A stretch of 61,875 bases of DNA, taken from NCBI GenBank assembly GCA_031274555.1, contig JAISPZ010000137.1, positions 1 through 61,875 of the forward strand, written 5' to 3'. The DNA is from Bacteroidales bacterium (GTDB lineage: Bacteria; Bacteroidota; Bacteroidia; Bacteroidales; P3). Position 1 is the stretch's first letter, and each line of letters opens with the position of its first letter. The notes under the pieces were generated by a model. The model saw only the letters and a list, made by a program, of their open reading frames with translations, did not search any database and was not told the origin of the DNA. Both the position numbers and the translations under genes were made by a program. Shown one piece after another: positions 16,583 to 25,680 of the stretch.

Positions 16583-18711
16583 TGTATAAAATTTTCTGCG
16601 TGTTTGTTGCGGGGTTGTTAGTGCTGACGACATCTGCACAGGGGGAACATCCTAATCTTGTATTGACAAAAGACGGTGTTGCTGCCATAAGGGATGGACT
16701 TGGAAAATATCCACTCCTTGACGTAACATTTAATGAAGCAAAAAGAGATGTTGATGCAAGTATTGCGGGTGGCATTGAAGTCCCTGTTCCAAAAGACGCA
16801 GGCGGTGGCTATACTCACGAAAAGCATAAGCATAACTACTCTGTAGCGAATAAGGCAGGTGTTTTATGGCAAGTGCTTGGGGAAAAGAAATACGCTGTTT
16901 TTGCGAGGGATATGTTGCTCAAATACGCAGCTCTTTATCCCTCGCTTGGATTGCACCCCGAAGGTGTAAATTCAGGCTCACCCGGAAAAGTGTTTTGGCA
17001 GTCGCTAAATGATGCAGTGTTTCTCGTGAACATGATACAGGCTTATGATGCTGTTTATGATTTTTGCAATACAAAGGAAAGAAAAATTATAGAGGACGGC
17101 TTATTTCGCAATGCCGTGAAGTTTAATACTGTTGATTGTAAAAAAGTATTTGATATGATCCACAATCACGGTGCGTGGAATGTGGCGGGAGTAATGATGA
17201 CAGGATTTGTTCTTGGCGACAGCACTATGATTTCCCACGCACTTAACGGCAGTAATTTAGATAAGAACAGTGGTTTCCTTGCGCTCGTAAACAAGTTATA
17301 CTCGCCAGACGGTTACTATATTGAGGGTCCGTATTATTTGCGCTACGCCTACTGGCCCTTTGGGCTTACTGCAACTGCTATTGCAAACAATCTGCCTTTG
17401 GTGAATATATTTGCCTACCGCGACTCTGTTCTTTTAAAAGCACCGCTTGCGATGTTGCAGATGACTAATCCCACAGGCAATTTCCTGCCGTTTAATGATG
17501 CAATAAAAGAGAAAGCGTGGACAAGTCAGGAAGTTATCTCTGCTGTTGATATTGCTTATTCACATACAGAGGATACGAACTTGCTCTACGTTGCAATGCA
17601 GCAGGGAACTGTAATGCTTTCGGCAGAGGGAGTAAAAGTCGCTAAGGCAATCGCAGAGGGGAAAGCACCGAAGCAGTTTAAAAGACATTCCATAGTGTTG
17701 CGTGACGGCGCAAATGGGGACGAGGGGGGAGTAGGAATTTTGCGCAGTGGACAGGATGACGACCAGATGAGTATAGTAATGAAATACGGTGTATATGGAA
17801 TGGAGCATGGTCATTACGACAAACTCTCTTTTATGATGTATGACCAGAACAAAGAGATTATAAAGGACTATGGGGCGGTGCGTTATTTGAATATTGTTCA
17901 AAAGCGCGGTGGCAGATATTTGCCCGAAAACAAAAGTTTTGGCAAGCAGACGGTCGCCCATAATACAATGGTTATTGATGAAAAATCGCAGTATAATGCA
18001 AACGCAAAAACGGCTGGCGACAAGCATAGCAACGCGCTTTATTTTAATGCTGACGACAGCAATTTTCAAGTGATGTCTGCAATAGACACAACTGCATACA
18101 GCGGGGTTTCCCTGTGGCGCACAATGGCAATGTTCAGATATGATATGGCTGCAAAACCTGTGATAATTGATGTATTTAAGGCTGTGTCAAACGAGCAGCA
18201 TATTTATGATTTGCCGTACTATTATGCAGGAACGCTTATAGAAACGAGTATAAAGTACAGTGCCAACAGGGAGTGGGTACCGCTTGGAAAGAAATATGGC
18301 TATCAGCATTTGTTTAACGTTGCAGACGGAACTGCCGACACAAATAATATTTCATTCACATGGTATTTGGACAAACGTTTTTACACACTCTTGACGACAG
18401 CCGTTCCGGTAACGGAAGCGTTTTTTGTACAGGTTGGCGCGACAGACCCCGAAATGTCACTCCGACCCGAAAAAGCATTTATAATAAGAAATAAAAACGT
18501 AAGCAATTATACTGTTGCATCAGTTTTAGAACCGCATGGGGAATATAACGAACCGTTTGAATATGTCAATGGAGCGTATTCTAATTTTAAAAATATTTCT
18601 GTCGTTGGGGATAGCGAAAATGCCGTTGTAGTTTCCGTCAGCACAAAAGACGACAGAGAGTGGCTGCTAAATATTGATAAAGGTAAAGCAACAATTACAA
18701 GAGTTAAATAA
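16582..18711 (+). CDS. PL17-type oligoalginate lyase (heparinase II/III fold)
   Basis: About 709 residues from the ATG that overlaps the preceding stop. Signal peptide ending LTTSAQ and no lipobox, so probably periplasmic. The N-terminal alpha/alpha toroid carries HNHGAW (Asn/His near 195-196) and PDGYYIEGPYYLRYAYWPF (about 241-259) with the catalytic tyrosine region. The C-terminal beta-sheet domain has HGHYDKLSF near 406 and IIKDYGAVRYLN. These match PL17 exo-acting oligoalginate lyases, which release unsaturated monouronate from oligomannuronate or oligoguluronate ends. It lies between the giant secreted protein and a small unknown secreted protein. The length fits PL17 (700-740). Strong call for the fold and family; substrate inferred from family. 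Confidence 0.88.
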   Translation: MYKIFCVFVAGLLVLTTSAQGEHPNLVLTKDGVAAIRDGLGKYPLLDVTFNEAKRDVDASIAGGIEVPVPKDAGGGYTHEKHKHNYSVANKAGVLWQVLGEKKYAVFARDMLLKYAALYPSLGLHPEGVNSGSPGKVFWQSLNDAVFLVNMIQAYDAVYDFCNTKERKIIEDGLFRNAVKFNTVDCKKVFDMIHNHGAWNVAGVMMTGFVLGDSTMISHALNGSNLDKNSGFLALVNKLYSPDGYYIEGPYYLRYAYWPFGLTATAIANNLPLVNIFAYRDSVLLKAPLAMLQMTNPTGNFLPFNDAIKEKAWTSQEVISAVDIAYSHTEDTNLLYVAMQQGTVMLSAEGVKVAKAIAEGKAPKQFKRHSIVLRDGANGDEGGVGILRSGQDDDQMSIVMKYGVYGMEHGHYDKLSFMMYDQNKEIIKDYGAVRYLNIVQKRGGRYLPENKSFGKQTVAHNTMVIDEKSQYNANAKTAGDKHSNALYFNADDSNFQVMSAIDTTAYSGVSLWRTMAMFRYDMAAKPVIIDVFKAVSNEQHIYDLPYYYAGTLIETSIKYSANREWVPLGKKYGYQHLFNVADGTADTNNISFTWYLDKRFYTLLTTAVPVTEAFFVQVGATDPEMSLRPEKAFIIRNKNVSNYTVASVLEPHGEYNEPFEYVNGAYSNFKNISVVGDSENAVVVSVSTKDDREWLLNIDKGKATITRVK

Positions 18712-18793
18712 TTGTCAATTGTCAATTAGCAGGCGTAGAAATCAAGTACAAACGTTAAATAAAAAATTAAAAATGTCAATAATTTATAAACGT

Positions 18794-19444
18794 ATGAAAA
18801 AAATTATTTTTATCGCAGTTATGTTTTTTTTCGCAGGTGTTTCTGCACAGAATATTCAAACGTACAAAAATGCGTATATCTTCGGACATTCGCAGCGCAA
18901 TAAGAGTACTAACGGTTCTGCATTAAGCATAAGAGATGGTATGACATATTCCATGAACGATGTCATAAAGCGTACAACTCCAAAGGCAATCGACTTTATG
19001 CTTTTTTACGGAAAGCAGAATAAGGTTGCGGGCTTTTATCTTTTTGCGCCCGGTATGCCTGTCGAGGGCGAGATAAATTGGGACAACAAAGAGGGAACAG
19101 TTCCGTTTCGTTATTTTACTGCTTCATCGAAAGACCCGGAGGGTGCAGCGTGGTTAAAGAATTGGGATGTTCGCAATGCGACAAAAATGCACAAGGTGGA
19201 AGATGTTGATTTCGACAAGGCAGACGGGGCAACGATTGCTGCAATAGAAGTAAGGGACGAATATATTACAGGTGCTTTAAGCGAAGGGGACGTTGTTGTT
19301 TTTGAAACAGCGGCAACATCAGTAACGCCAAATAAAAAAGGGCTTATAAAGATAGGCGCGATAGAGGATGACGATGAGCGTGAGGACAAGGCAGGACAAG
19401 GTGCGTTTCAAAAGATGAATTTGAAAATAAAAGTTATAAAATAA
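18794..19444 (+). CDS. Unknown small secreted protein conserved in position within the lyase operon
   Basis: About 216 residues. Start taken at the ATG 18794, giving a clean signal peptide (MKKIIFIAVMFFFAGVSAQ); an ATG seven codons earlier is possible. The mature part starts NIQTYKNAYIFGHSQRNKS and contains a Gly/Phe-rich core (MLFYGKQNKVAGFYLFAPG), then an acidic C-terminal half (EVRDEYITGALSEGDVVVFE; AIEDDDERED). No catalytic motif, repeats or sorting domain recognised. It ends directly before the PL6 gene (no gap) and follows PL17 by 82 bases containing TTGTCAATT repeats. The position suggests a role in binding or processing the same substrate; the function is unknown. Confidence 0.75.
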   Translation: MKKIIFIAVMFFFAGVSAQNIQTYKNAYIFGHSQRNKSTNGSALSIRDGMTYSMNDVIKRTTPKAIDFMLFYGKQNKVAGFYLFAPGMPVEGEINWDNKEGTVPFRYFTASSKDPEGAAWLKNWDVRNATKMHKVEDVDFDKADGATIAAIEVRDEYITGALSEGDVVVFETAATSVTPNKKGLIKIGAIEDDDEREDKAGQGAFQKMNLKIKVIK

Positions 19445-20968
19445 ATGAGATTTGCGTTTTTTTTTATTGCGTTATCTATGATGTGGAGCGTCTTTGCGGC
19501 AAATAAAACGCTTAACTCCTCACAGGGAAATTCTACATGGAATTCCACGTTGAGCAGCGGGCTTGCGGCGGGCGATACTGTGTTTATGGAAAACGGAACA
19601 TATACTAATTTTCAAGTGCAGTTTAAAGGTAACGGTACGGCAGGTAATCCAATAGTGCTTATGGCAAGAGAAGCGGGAAAAGTAAAGATAGAGGGGCAGA
19701 TAAATGTAAAAATGAGCGGGCGTTATTTAGAGATTAACGGACTTCATTTCAGAAACGGCTACGCGAAAAATAGCGACCCAAATAGCACGTCAGACCTTTT
19801 GGAATTTAGAACAGGCAGCACTGCCTTTGCAAATAATTGCAGAGTGACAAACTGTGTTTTTGACTCCCTGAACAACCCCAATAAAAGCATCACTAACGAA
19901 AACCAAACAGAACGCTGGATTATGCTTTTTGGCAGAAACAACCGTATCGATCATTGCTATTTTGGATATAAAACAGTTGGCGGAGTAATGATAATGGACG
20001 ATATTAGAGATACTGCTTCTCAAAATAGTTTTAATATTTTGGAGTATAATTTTTTTGGACCACGTCCAAAATACGCACCCGGCAATGGTGCTGAAACGTT
20101 TCGTCCGGGCGACAGTGAGCGTTCTCAACTGTCCGCAAAATGTATTGTGAGGAATAACGTCTTTTATCGTTGCGATGGCGAGATTGAAATTTTATCTCTA
20201 AAATCGTGTGACAATATTGTTAGCAATAATGTTTTTTACGAATGTGCAGGAATGGTTGTCTGCCGTCACGGAAATGAAAATATTGTTTATGGCAATGTTT
20301 TTATAGGCAATAATAAGGCAAACTGCGGTGGTGTAAGGGTTATAAATAGTGGACATAAGATCTATAATAACTTTTTTCAGGGACTTAAAGGGACAGAATC
20401 GCGTTCCGCACTCTGTGTAATGACAGGCTTTGACGAGTCCTACCCGCTTAATTCCTATTATCAGGTAAAAGATGTAGATATTTCTTTTAATACTTTTGTG
20501 AATTGTACGTCAATAGAAATTGCGACAAAGGCAAGCTACAACAGCGAGGACGCGCCGCTCGCTCCCGAAAATACACGCTTTTGGAATAATCTTATCTATA
20601 ATACTTCGCTCACAAAAGCATACATAGACAAGGGTAATACAGGCGGTGTCGCTTTTAAGGGAAATATTTATAAAATAAGTGCTTCAAATTCTTTTTCAAA
20701 GAACGGTTTTACAGAAAAAGACTTTGACTTTACTGCAAACAGCAACGGTGTTATGTATCTGAAAGGACCTGCTGTAGGTTACTGTATGCCGCTACTTTTT
20801 GCGGAAAAAGGGCTTGACTATGTTACAGGCGATATTTCGGGCAAAAACCGAAATAATTTTCAGGAAGTCGGTGCGGTAAATATTGAAAACATAAGGGAAA
20901 AATATAATGTGCCTGCGGTAAACGAAACAGGTGTTACATGGTATAATTACATAAAACCGACCTATTAA
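19445..20968 (+). CDS. PL6-type alginate lyase (chondroitinase B-like)
   Basis: About 507 residues. Signal peptide ending WSVFAA. Parallel beta-helix with the PL6 signatures NGAETFRPGDS near residue 218, DGEIEILSLKSCDN with the catalytic-base lysine near 253 and calcium-binding acidic residues, and MVVCRHGNENIVYGN with the catalytic arginine near 273. PL6 enzymes cleave alginate (often MG-rich or G-rich blocks) or dermatan sulfate by beta-elimination; the PUL context favours alginate. Single-domain form, of usual length. It starts directly after the unknown secreted protein, and the next ATG (acetylesterase) follows within two bases, so the operon is tight. Confidence 0.9.
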   Translation: MRFAFFFIALSMMWSVFAANKTLNSSQGNSTWNSTLSSGLAAGDTVFMENGTYTNFQVQFKGNGTAGNPIVLMAREAGKVKIEGQINVKMSGRYLEINGLHFRNGYAKNSDPNSTSDLLEFRTGSTAFANNCRVTNCVFDSLNNPNKSITNENQTERWIMLFGRNNRIDHCYFGYKTVGGVMIMDDIRDTASQNSFNILEYNFFGPRPKYAPGNGAETFRPGDSERSQLSAKCIVRNNVFYRCDGEIEILSLKSCDNIVSNNVFYECAGMVVCRHGNENIVYGNVFIGNNKANCGGVRVINSGHKIYNNFFQGLKGTESRSALCVMTGFDESYPLNSYYQVKDVDISFNTFVNCTSIEIATKASYNSEDAPLAPENTRFWNNLIYNTSLTKAYIDKGNTGGVAFKGNIYKISASNSFSKNGFTEKDFDFTANSNGVMYLKGPAVGYCMPLLFAEKGLDYVTGDISGKNRNNFQEVGAVNIENIREKYNVPAVNETGVTWYNYIKPTY

Positions 20969-20969
20969 G

Positions 20970-22442
20970 ATGAAAAAAATACTTGCAGTAATATTAATCG
21001 TGTTTAACACGGCGGTGGCGCAGATAGTTATGCCCGAAGTTTTCAGCGACAATATGGTGCTGCAACAAAATGCCGAAGTTGCTGTATGGGGCAAGGGTGA
21101 GCCACATTCAAAAATCACCGTTTCCTGTTCGTGGCTTTCGGAAAAAATCACGACAGAGTGTAATGATAGTGGTGATTTTATTGTCCGTGTAAAGACATTA
21201 AACGCTGAACGCGAAAAACAGTATTCGCTTTCCGTTACCGACAAAACAAGCACGGTAGAATATGACGATATTGTTTTTGGCGAAGTTTGGCTTGCAGGTG
21301 GGCAAAGTAATATGGCGTTTGAACTTAAAAAAAGTAAGGATGCCGACATAAGCGATAACGAGAATATTCGTTTTTATTACGCTCCACACAACTACTATGA
21401 GGGCTATAAGGTAAAAGAAAAAGGGCAGTGGATAAAAAGCGGTAGCGGTATGACAGGACGTGTGTCGGCGGTTGCTTATCACTTTGCAATGAAACTGCAA
21501 AAAGATTTAGATGTACCTGTGGGAATTATTTTATGTTATAAAGGTGGCACTCCTGTTGAAAGTTGGATGAGCATGGAAACACTCGAAAAATGTGGGGAGC
21601 ATAGTGCTGTCTGGGAGTTTTTTAATAAACGTGTTCCTGCCGATTACGAAAGTGCATATCAAAAATATCTTGCCGATAAAAAAGCAGGTGGCGAAGTGAA
21701 GCCTGTAGAACCGTACGGATGGCGTAACTATAAACGTCCGACAGGGCTTTACGAGCTTATGTTAAAACCACTTATACCTTATACCGTAAAGGGGTTTATA
21801 TGGTATCAGGGGGAAGGAAACGCAGCGAGAGCAAAGCAGTATCAGACACTTTTTCCTGCACTTATAGAGGAATGGCGAAATGAATTTTCAGTACCCCAAG
21901 CACCGTTTATTTTTGCGCAGTTACCCATATACGAACATCCGAACTTTAAGTATGCGGCGTGGGCAGAGTTGAGAGAGTCACAACTTTTAACAGCCCAAAC
22001 AGTAGAAAATACGGCAATGGCGGTTATTTTAGATGCAGGAGATAAAAACGATTTACATCCGACAGATAAATTTCCTGTGGGGCAACGTATGGCACTTGCC
22101 GCAGAGGGCATTGCTTACGGTAAAGACATAGTTTTTAGAAGTCCTGAAATTTCGCGCGTTACGGTAAATGACAATCGTGTTATTTTATATTTTAGTATAT
22201 TTGGTAGCGAGGGGTTAGCATTTGCGAGTGATTGTGGTTTTGAAGTTGTGCTCAAAAATGGCACTGCTCTTTCTGTAAAAGCAGTGATATTGGACAAAGA
22301 CAAGATAGAAATTTTCTGTAACTTCTGTGACGACATTCAGCAGATAAAGCAAGTGCGCTATGGATGGGCAAATTATTTTGAACCATGCCTGACAAACAAA
22401 GACGGTCTATACGCAAGCCCTTTTAGAATAAATGTAGAATAA
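20970..22442 (+). CDS. SGNH-type sialate O-acetylesterase family protein
   Basis: About 490 residues with signal peptide (MKKILAVILIVFNTAVAQ). SGNH hydrolase blocks are visible: GGQSNM near residue 110 (nucleophile Ser), CYKGGTPVESWM near 187, WYQGEGNA near 275 (Asn/Gln block), and DLHPTDKFPVG near 360 (catalytic Asp/His). Members remove O-acetyl groups from sialic acids or from other polysaccharides. No sialic-acid gene is present here, so removal of acetyl groups from the PUL substrate is more plausible. It sits between the first PL6 gene and the GntR regulator. Family sure, substrate inferred. Confidence 0.85.
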   Translation: MKKILAVILIVFNTAVAQIVMPEVFSDNMVLQQNAEVAVWGKGEPHSKITVSCSWLSEKITTECNDSGDFIVRVKTLNAEREKQYSLSVTDKTSTVEYDDIVFGEVWLAGGQSNMAFELKKSKDADISDNENIRFYYAPHNYYEGYKVKEKGQWIKSGSGMTGRVSAVAYHFAMKLQKDLDVPVGIILCYKGGTPVESWMSMETLEKCGEHSAVWEFFNKRVPADYESAYQKYLADKKAGGEVKPVEPYGWRNYKRPTGLYELMLKPLIPYTVKGFIWYQGEGNAARAKQYQTLFPALIEEWRNEFSVPQAPFIFAQLPIYEHPNFKYAAWAELRESQLLTAQTVENTAMAVILDAGDKNDLHPTDKFPVGQRMALAAEGIAYGKDIVFRSPEISRVTVNDNRVILYFSIFGSEGLAFASDCGFEVVLKNGTALSVKAVILDKDKIEIFCNFCDDIQQIKQVRYGWANYFEPCLTNKDGLYASPFRINVE

Positions 22443-22460
22443 TAAAAAAGACGTAGAGAT

Positions 22461-23183
22461 ATGACAGCAATGATTGATGTAAAACCGATTGAACTTGCAA
22501 AGCCAGACGAAGTAATTGCTCAACAAATAAAGCAACTTATCTTGTGTGGAAAATTAAAGAAAGGCGACAGACTTCCGAGTGAAAGAAAACTTATGGAAAT
22601 GTTTAACGTTGGCAGAACGCCTGTGCGCAACGCTATAAAGAAACTCGAATTTTATGGACATCTCAAAACGCTTCCGCAGAGTGGAACAATAGTTGTCGGC
22701 GCAGGGGACAGTGCGGTGAAAAATATTATTTCCGAAATTTTAGATATGGACTCTTATGATTTCCTTTCGCTCGTAGAGATACGCACACTGCTCGAAATGA
22801 AAGCCGCAAATCTTGCAGCAAAACGCAGGACAAAGGAAACATTGGGGGAAATAAAACAGGCGTTGGACGCTTATGTAAAAAAGACAAGCGAAAATGAAGA
22901 TGCCGTTGATGAAGATTTCAATTTCCATCTCTCAATAGCAAAGGCATGTAAGAACAAGGTGCTTGTTTCACTCCTGTCTATTATGATACCCGATATGCTC
23001 AATCATTACAGAAAGTATGACCTCTGCACATCAAACTACGAAAGACCTGCGACAGAACATAAAAAACTGTATGAATATATTGTTGCACAGGACGAAGTCA
23101 ATGCATCGCTTTTAATGAAAAAACATCTTAAAAACATTATGGTTTTTGCTAAAAAACAAACGCGGAAAAATGGTGCAAAATAA
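22461..23183 (+). CDS. GntR-family (FadR subfamily) transcriptional regulator
   Basis: About 240 residues. N-terminal winged helix (IAQQIKQLILCGKLKKGDRLPSERKLMEMFNVGRTPVRNAIKKL, about 18-65) and a C-terminal FCD-type helical ligand domain (SLVEIRTLLEMKAANLAAKR; EDFNFHLSIAKACKNKVL), whose Asp/His residues usually bind metal plus a carboxylate effector. Probably senses an unsaturated uronate or KDG and controls the PUL. It replaces the hybrid two-component regulator found in many Bacteroides PULs. Its last 14 bases overlap the start of the next gene (second PL6), so it lies inside the catabolic operon. Confidence 0.92.
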   Translation: MTAMIDVKPIELAKPDEVIAQQIKQLILCGKLKKGDRLPSERKLMEMFNVGRTPVRNAIKKLEFYGHLKTLPQSGTIVVGAGDSAVKNIISEILDMDSYDFLSLVEIRTLLEMKAANLAAKRRTKETLGEIKQALDAYVKKTSENEDAVDEDFNFHLSIAKACKNKVLVSLLSIMIPDMLNHYRKYDLCTSNYERPATEHKKLYEYIVAQDEVNASLLMKKHLKNIMVFAKKQTRKNGAK

Positions 23184-25293
23184 AGTACTTATTTCTTTTC
23201 TGTTTTTTTTATGCAGTACATTTTTCTTGTTTTCCGTGCAGGCGGAAAGCATAAAGGATGTTTTTGAAAAATTAAAAACGGTACAGGCGGGCGACACACT
23301 CGTTATTGATAACGGAAAGTACAGCAATATCGACTTAAAAATTACAGCTACTGGAACAGCGAAAAAGCCGATTGTTATAAAGGCGCAAACAGCGGGTGGG
23401 GTAGTGTTTTCGGGCTATTCGACAATTCGTCTTGCTGGCGAATATATTGAAATTAGCGGTATTCTTTTTACGGACGGCTACGCCTCAAAAGGTGCGGTTA
23501 TAGAGTTTCGCAATGGAAAAGATGTCGCCAATAATTGCAAGATTACAGATTGTGCAATTATAAATTATACAAAGCCCGACAGAACAGACGAGAACATTTG
23601 GGTATCTCTTTACGGCAAACAAAATGAATTTTCTCACAATACGCTTGTCGGCAAAAAAAATCTCGGCTGTATCCTCGTTGTCCAATTAAACGATGAGCGA
23701 AGCGAACAGAATAAACATCGTATTTCAAATAATTATTTTTCGCGTCCTCTGCTTGGCTCAAACGGAGGGGAGTGTATAAGGGTCGGCAATGCGCAGTATT
23801 CTCTCGTATCCTCGCAGACGATTATTGAAAACAACTATTTTGAAAATTGTGATGGTGAGGTTGAAATTGTTTCAATAAAATCATGCGACAACATTATAAG
23901 AAATAACACGTTTTATCTATCGCAGGGAGTCCTCGCGCTAAGGCATGGGAACAGGAATATTGTAGAGGGCAATGCTTTTATCGGTGGTGAAATTAAGAAC
24001 ACAGGTGGAATAAGAATTGTCAATGCGGGTCACAAGATAAAAAATAATTATTTTGAATTTCTTACAGGGCGCAGATTTTTTGCAGCACTTGCCATTATGA
24101 ACGCAGTGCCTAACTCTCTGCCGAACAGGTATCATCAGGTTGTGGATGTTGAGATAAGCGGCAACGTGTGGAATAATTGTGATAATATTGAATTTGGCGT
24201 TGGTGCGGATTTGGAAAGAACACTCGCGCCTTTTAATGTTACAATTGCGGATAATTATTTTTGCAATTCAAATCTTCGTTTTTTTTCTTCTGACAGCGGT
24301 TATCATTTTAAGAATAATAAAACTCTCACTGCTGCTGTAAAAAACAATCCCGCAAAAAGTGCTGCGAAAAAAAGTGATTGCGGGGCGCGGTGGCTTAGTG
24401 CAGATATGCTTGTGGCAACTGTGCCTGCTGTTTCTGCTGCAACTGCGTTTGCCGACATCGCAAATTTTGTCAGTGCCTTGAAAAATACAAACGAGGGCGA
24501 TACATTAATGTTTATTGAAGCAGGGGAATATGTTTTTAAAGAAACGATAGAAATAGATAAAACGATTGTTATAAGTGTGCGTGAGGATTTAGTTGGAAAA
24601 GTTATTTTTAAGTATGGCGGTGCGGGTAAAAATCCTGTTATACGTATTATGGATAACGGCAATTTACGCGTGAACGGCGTGTGGTTTAGTGGACTTCCTG
24701 TTGGTGGAAATGCCCCGCCTGTTGCTGCTGTATCCCCCAATACCGTTATGTCTGGCAGTTACAGCGCGTATTTTACCAATTGTAAATTTTCTGATTTTTA
24801 CGAAAACAGTTTTAGTGCGTTTAGAGCGCAGAAAGGTACGTTTGCCGATACGTTGTTTTTTAGCGACTGCGAGTTTTTTAATATAAGCGGTGACGCTATT
24901 TTTCTTGCAACGGAAAAAGACGACAGGGGCACATACAATGCAGAAAATATTTTAATAAAAAACAATTCTTTCCACGACATTTTATCTTCTGCGGTAAACA
25001 TATATCGTGGCGGAAGTGACGAGAGTACGGCAGGACCGTCATTAATATTTAGCGGTAATAAAATAAATTCGGTGGACAACAGAGAGCGCGGTGCTGCCTT
25101 GAGGCTTACAGGCGTACAAAATATTTTGATAGAAAATTCGGAATTTTTAAACAGTGGCAGAGGTGGCTGTTCAATACGTTTTGACGAAGCAAGTTTTGAT
25201 ATTATAAAAATAAGGAACAATATATTTTCCAATAGTGGAAAAATATTTTCTTTCTATGGAAACATTATCAACGAAACGACTATCACAGAGTAA
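23170..25293 (+). CDS. Two-domain PL6-type lyase
   Basis: About 707 residues from the ATG at 23170, overlapping the GntR gene by 14 bases. Signal peptide ending LFSVQA. The N-terminal beta-helix (about 25-400) shows PL6 motifs NGGECIRVGNAQYS, DGEVEIVSIKSCDN (catalytic Lys near 236) and VLALRHGNRNIVEGN (Arg near 258). A second right-handed beta-helix (about 430-700; FADIANFVSALKNTNEGDTL, then ISVREDLVGKVIFKYGG) resembles the C-terminal domain of longer PL6 enzymes. The two domains are joined by a Lys/Ala-rich linker. It differs strongly from the 507-residue PL6, so the two probably have different cleavage preferences. Confidence 0.88.
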   Translation: MVQNKVLISFLFFLCSTFFLFSVQAESIKDVFEKLKTVQAGDTLVIDNGKYSNIDLKITATGTAKKPIVIKAQTAGGVVFSGYSTIRLAGEYIEISGILFTDGYASKGAVIEFRNGKDVANNCKITDCAIINYTKPDRTDENIWVSLYGKQNEFSHNTLVGKKNLGCILVVQLNDERSEQNKHRISNNYFSRPLLGSNGGECIRVGNAQYSLVSSQTIIENNYFENCDGEVEIVSIKSCDNIIRNNTFYLSQGVLALRHGNRNIVEGNAFIGGEIKNTGGIRIVNAGHKIKNNYFEFLTGRRFFAALAIMNAVPNSLPNRYHQVVDVEISGNVWNNCDNIEFGVGADLERTLAPFNVTIADNYFCNSNLRFFSSDSGYHFKNNKTLTAAVKNNPAKSAAKKSDCGARWLSADMLVATVPAVSAATAFADIANFVSALKNTNEGDTLMFIEAGEYVFKETIEIDKTIVISVREDLVGKVIFKYGGAGKNPVIRIMDNGNLRVNGVWFSGLPVGGNAPPVAAVSPNTVMSGSYSAYFTNCKFSDFYENSFSAFRAQKGTFADTLFFSDCEFFNISGDAIFLATEKDDRGTYNAENILIKNNSFHDILSSAVNIYRGGSDESTAGPSLIFSGNKINSVDNRERGAALRLTGVQNILIENSEFLNSGRGGCSIRFDEASFDIIKIRNNIFSNSGKIFSFYGNIINETTITE

Positions 25294-25324
25294 CGATTAT
25301 TCACTAACTAAAATAATTAAAATT

Positions 25325-25669
25325 ATGAGAACAAAAAGCGAAATGTATCAGATTGAACAGGACATACAGTGGGAAAATCCTGCCCCCGGTATAAAACGTC
25401 AAGTAATGGGATATGATGGGCAACTTATGCTTGTCAAAGTCGATTTTGAGGAGGGTGCGATAGGAGCAACGCACGAACATTATCATTCGCAGGCAACATA
25501 CGTTGATAGCGGCGAGTTTGAGCTTACTATTGACGGTAAGACAAGAACGTTAAAACGTGGCGACGGCTATTACGTTGCTCCCGACGAAGTTCACGGCTGC
25601 GTTTGTAAAAAAGCAGGACGGCTTATTGATGTATTTTCGCCCATGCGAGCCGATTTTCTAAACAAGTAA
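25325..25669 (+). CDS. kdgF: KdgF-type cupin, converts unsaturated uronate to linear keto form
   Basis: About 114 residues from the ATG at 25325; the upstream in-frame start would overlap the intergenic region and lacks support. A small cupin with metal-ligand pattern THEHYHSQATYVDSGEFEL (His-x-His plus Gln/Glu) and the second cupin motif GDGYYVAPDEVHGC. KdgF proteins catalyse ring opening of 4,5-unsaturated galacturonate or mannuronate/guluronate monomers in pectin and alginate catabolism. It sits directly before the uronate transporter and SDR genes, as in alginate PULs. Confidence 0.88.
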   Translation: MRTKSEMYQIEQDIQWENPAPGIKRQVMGYDGQLMLVKVDFEEGAIGATHEHYHSQATYVDSGEFELTIDGKTRTLKRGDGYYVAPDEVHGCVCKKAGRLIDVFSPMRADFLNK

Positions 25670-25680
25670 CAACACTATTT

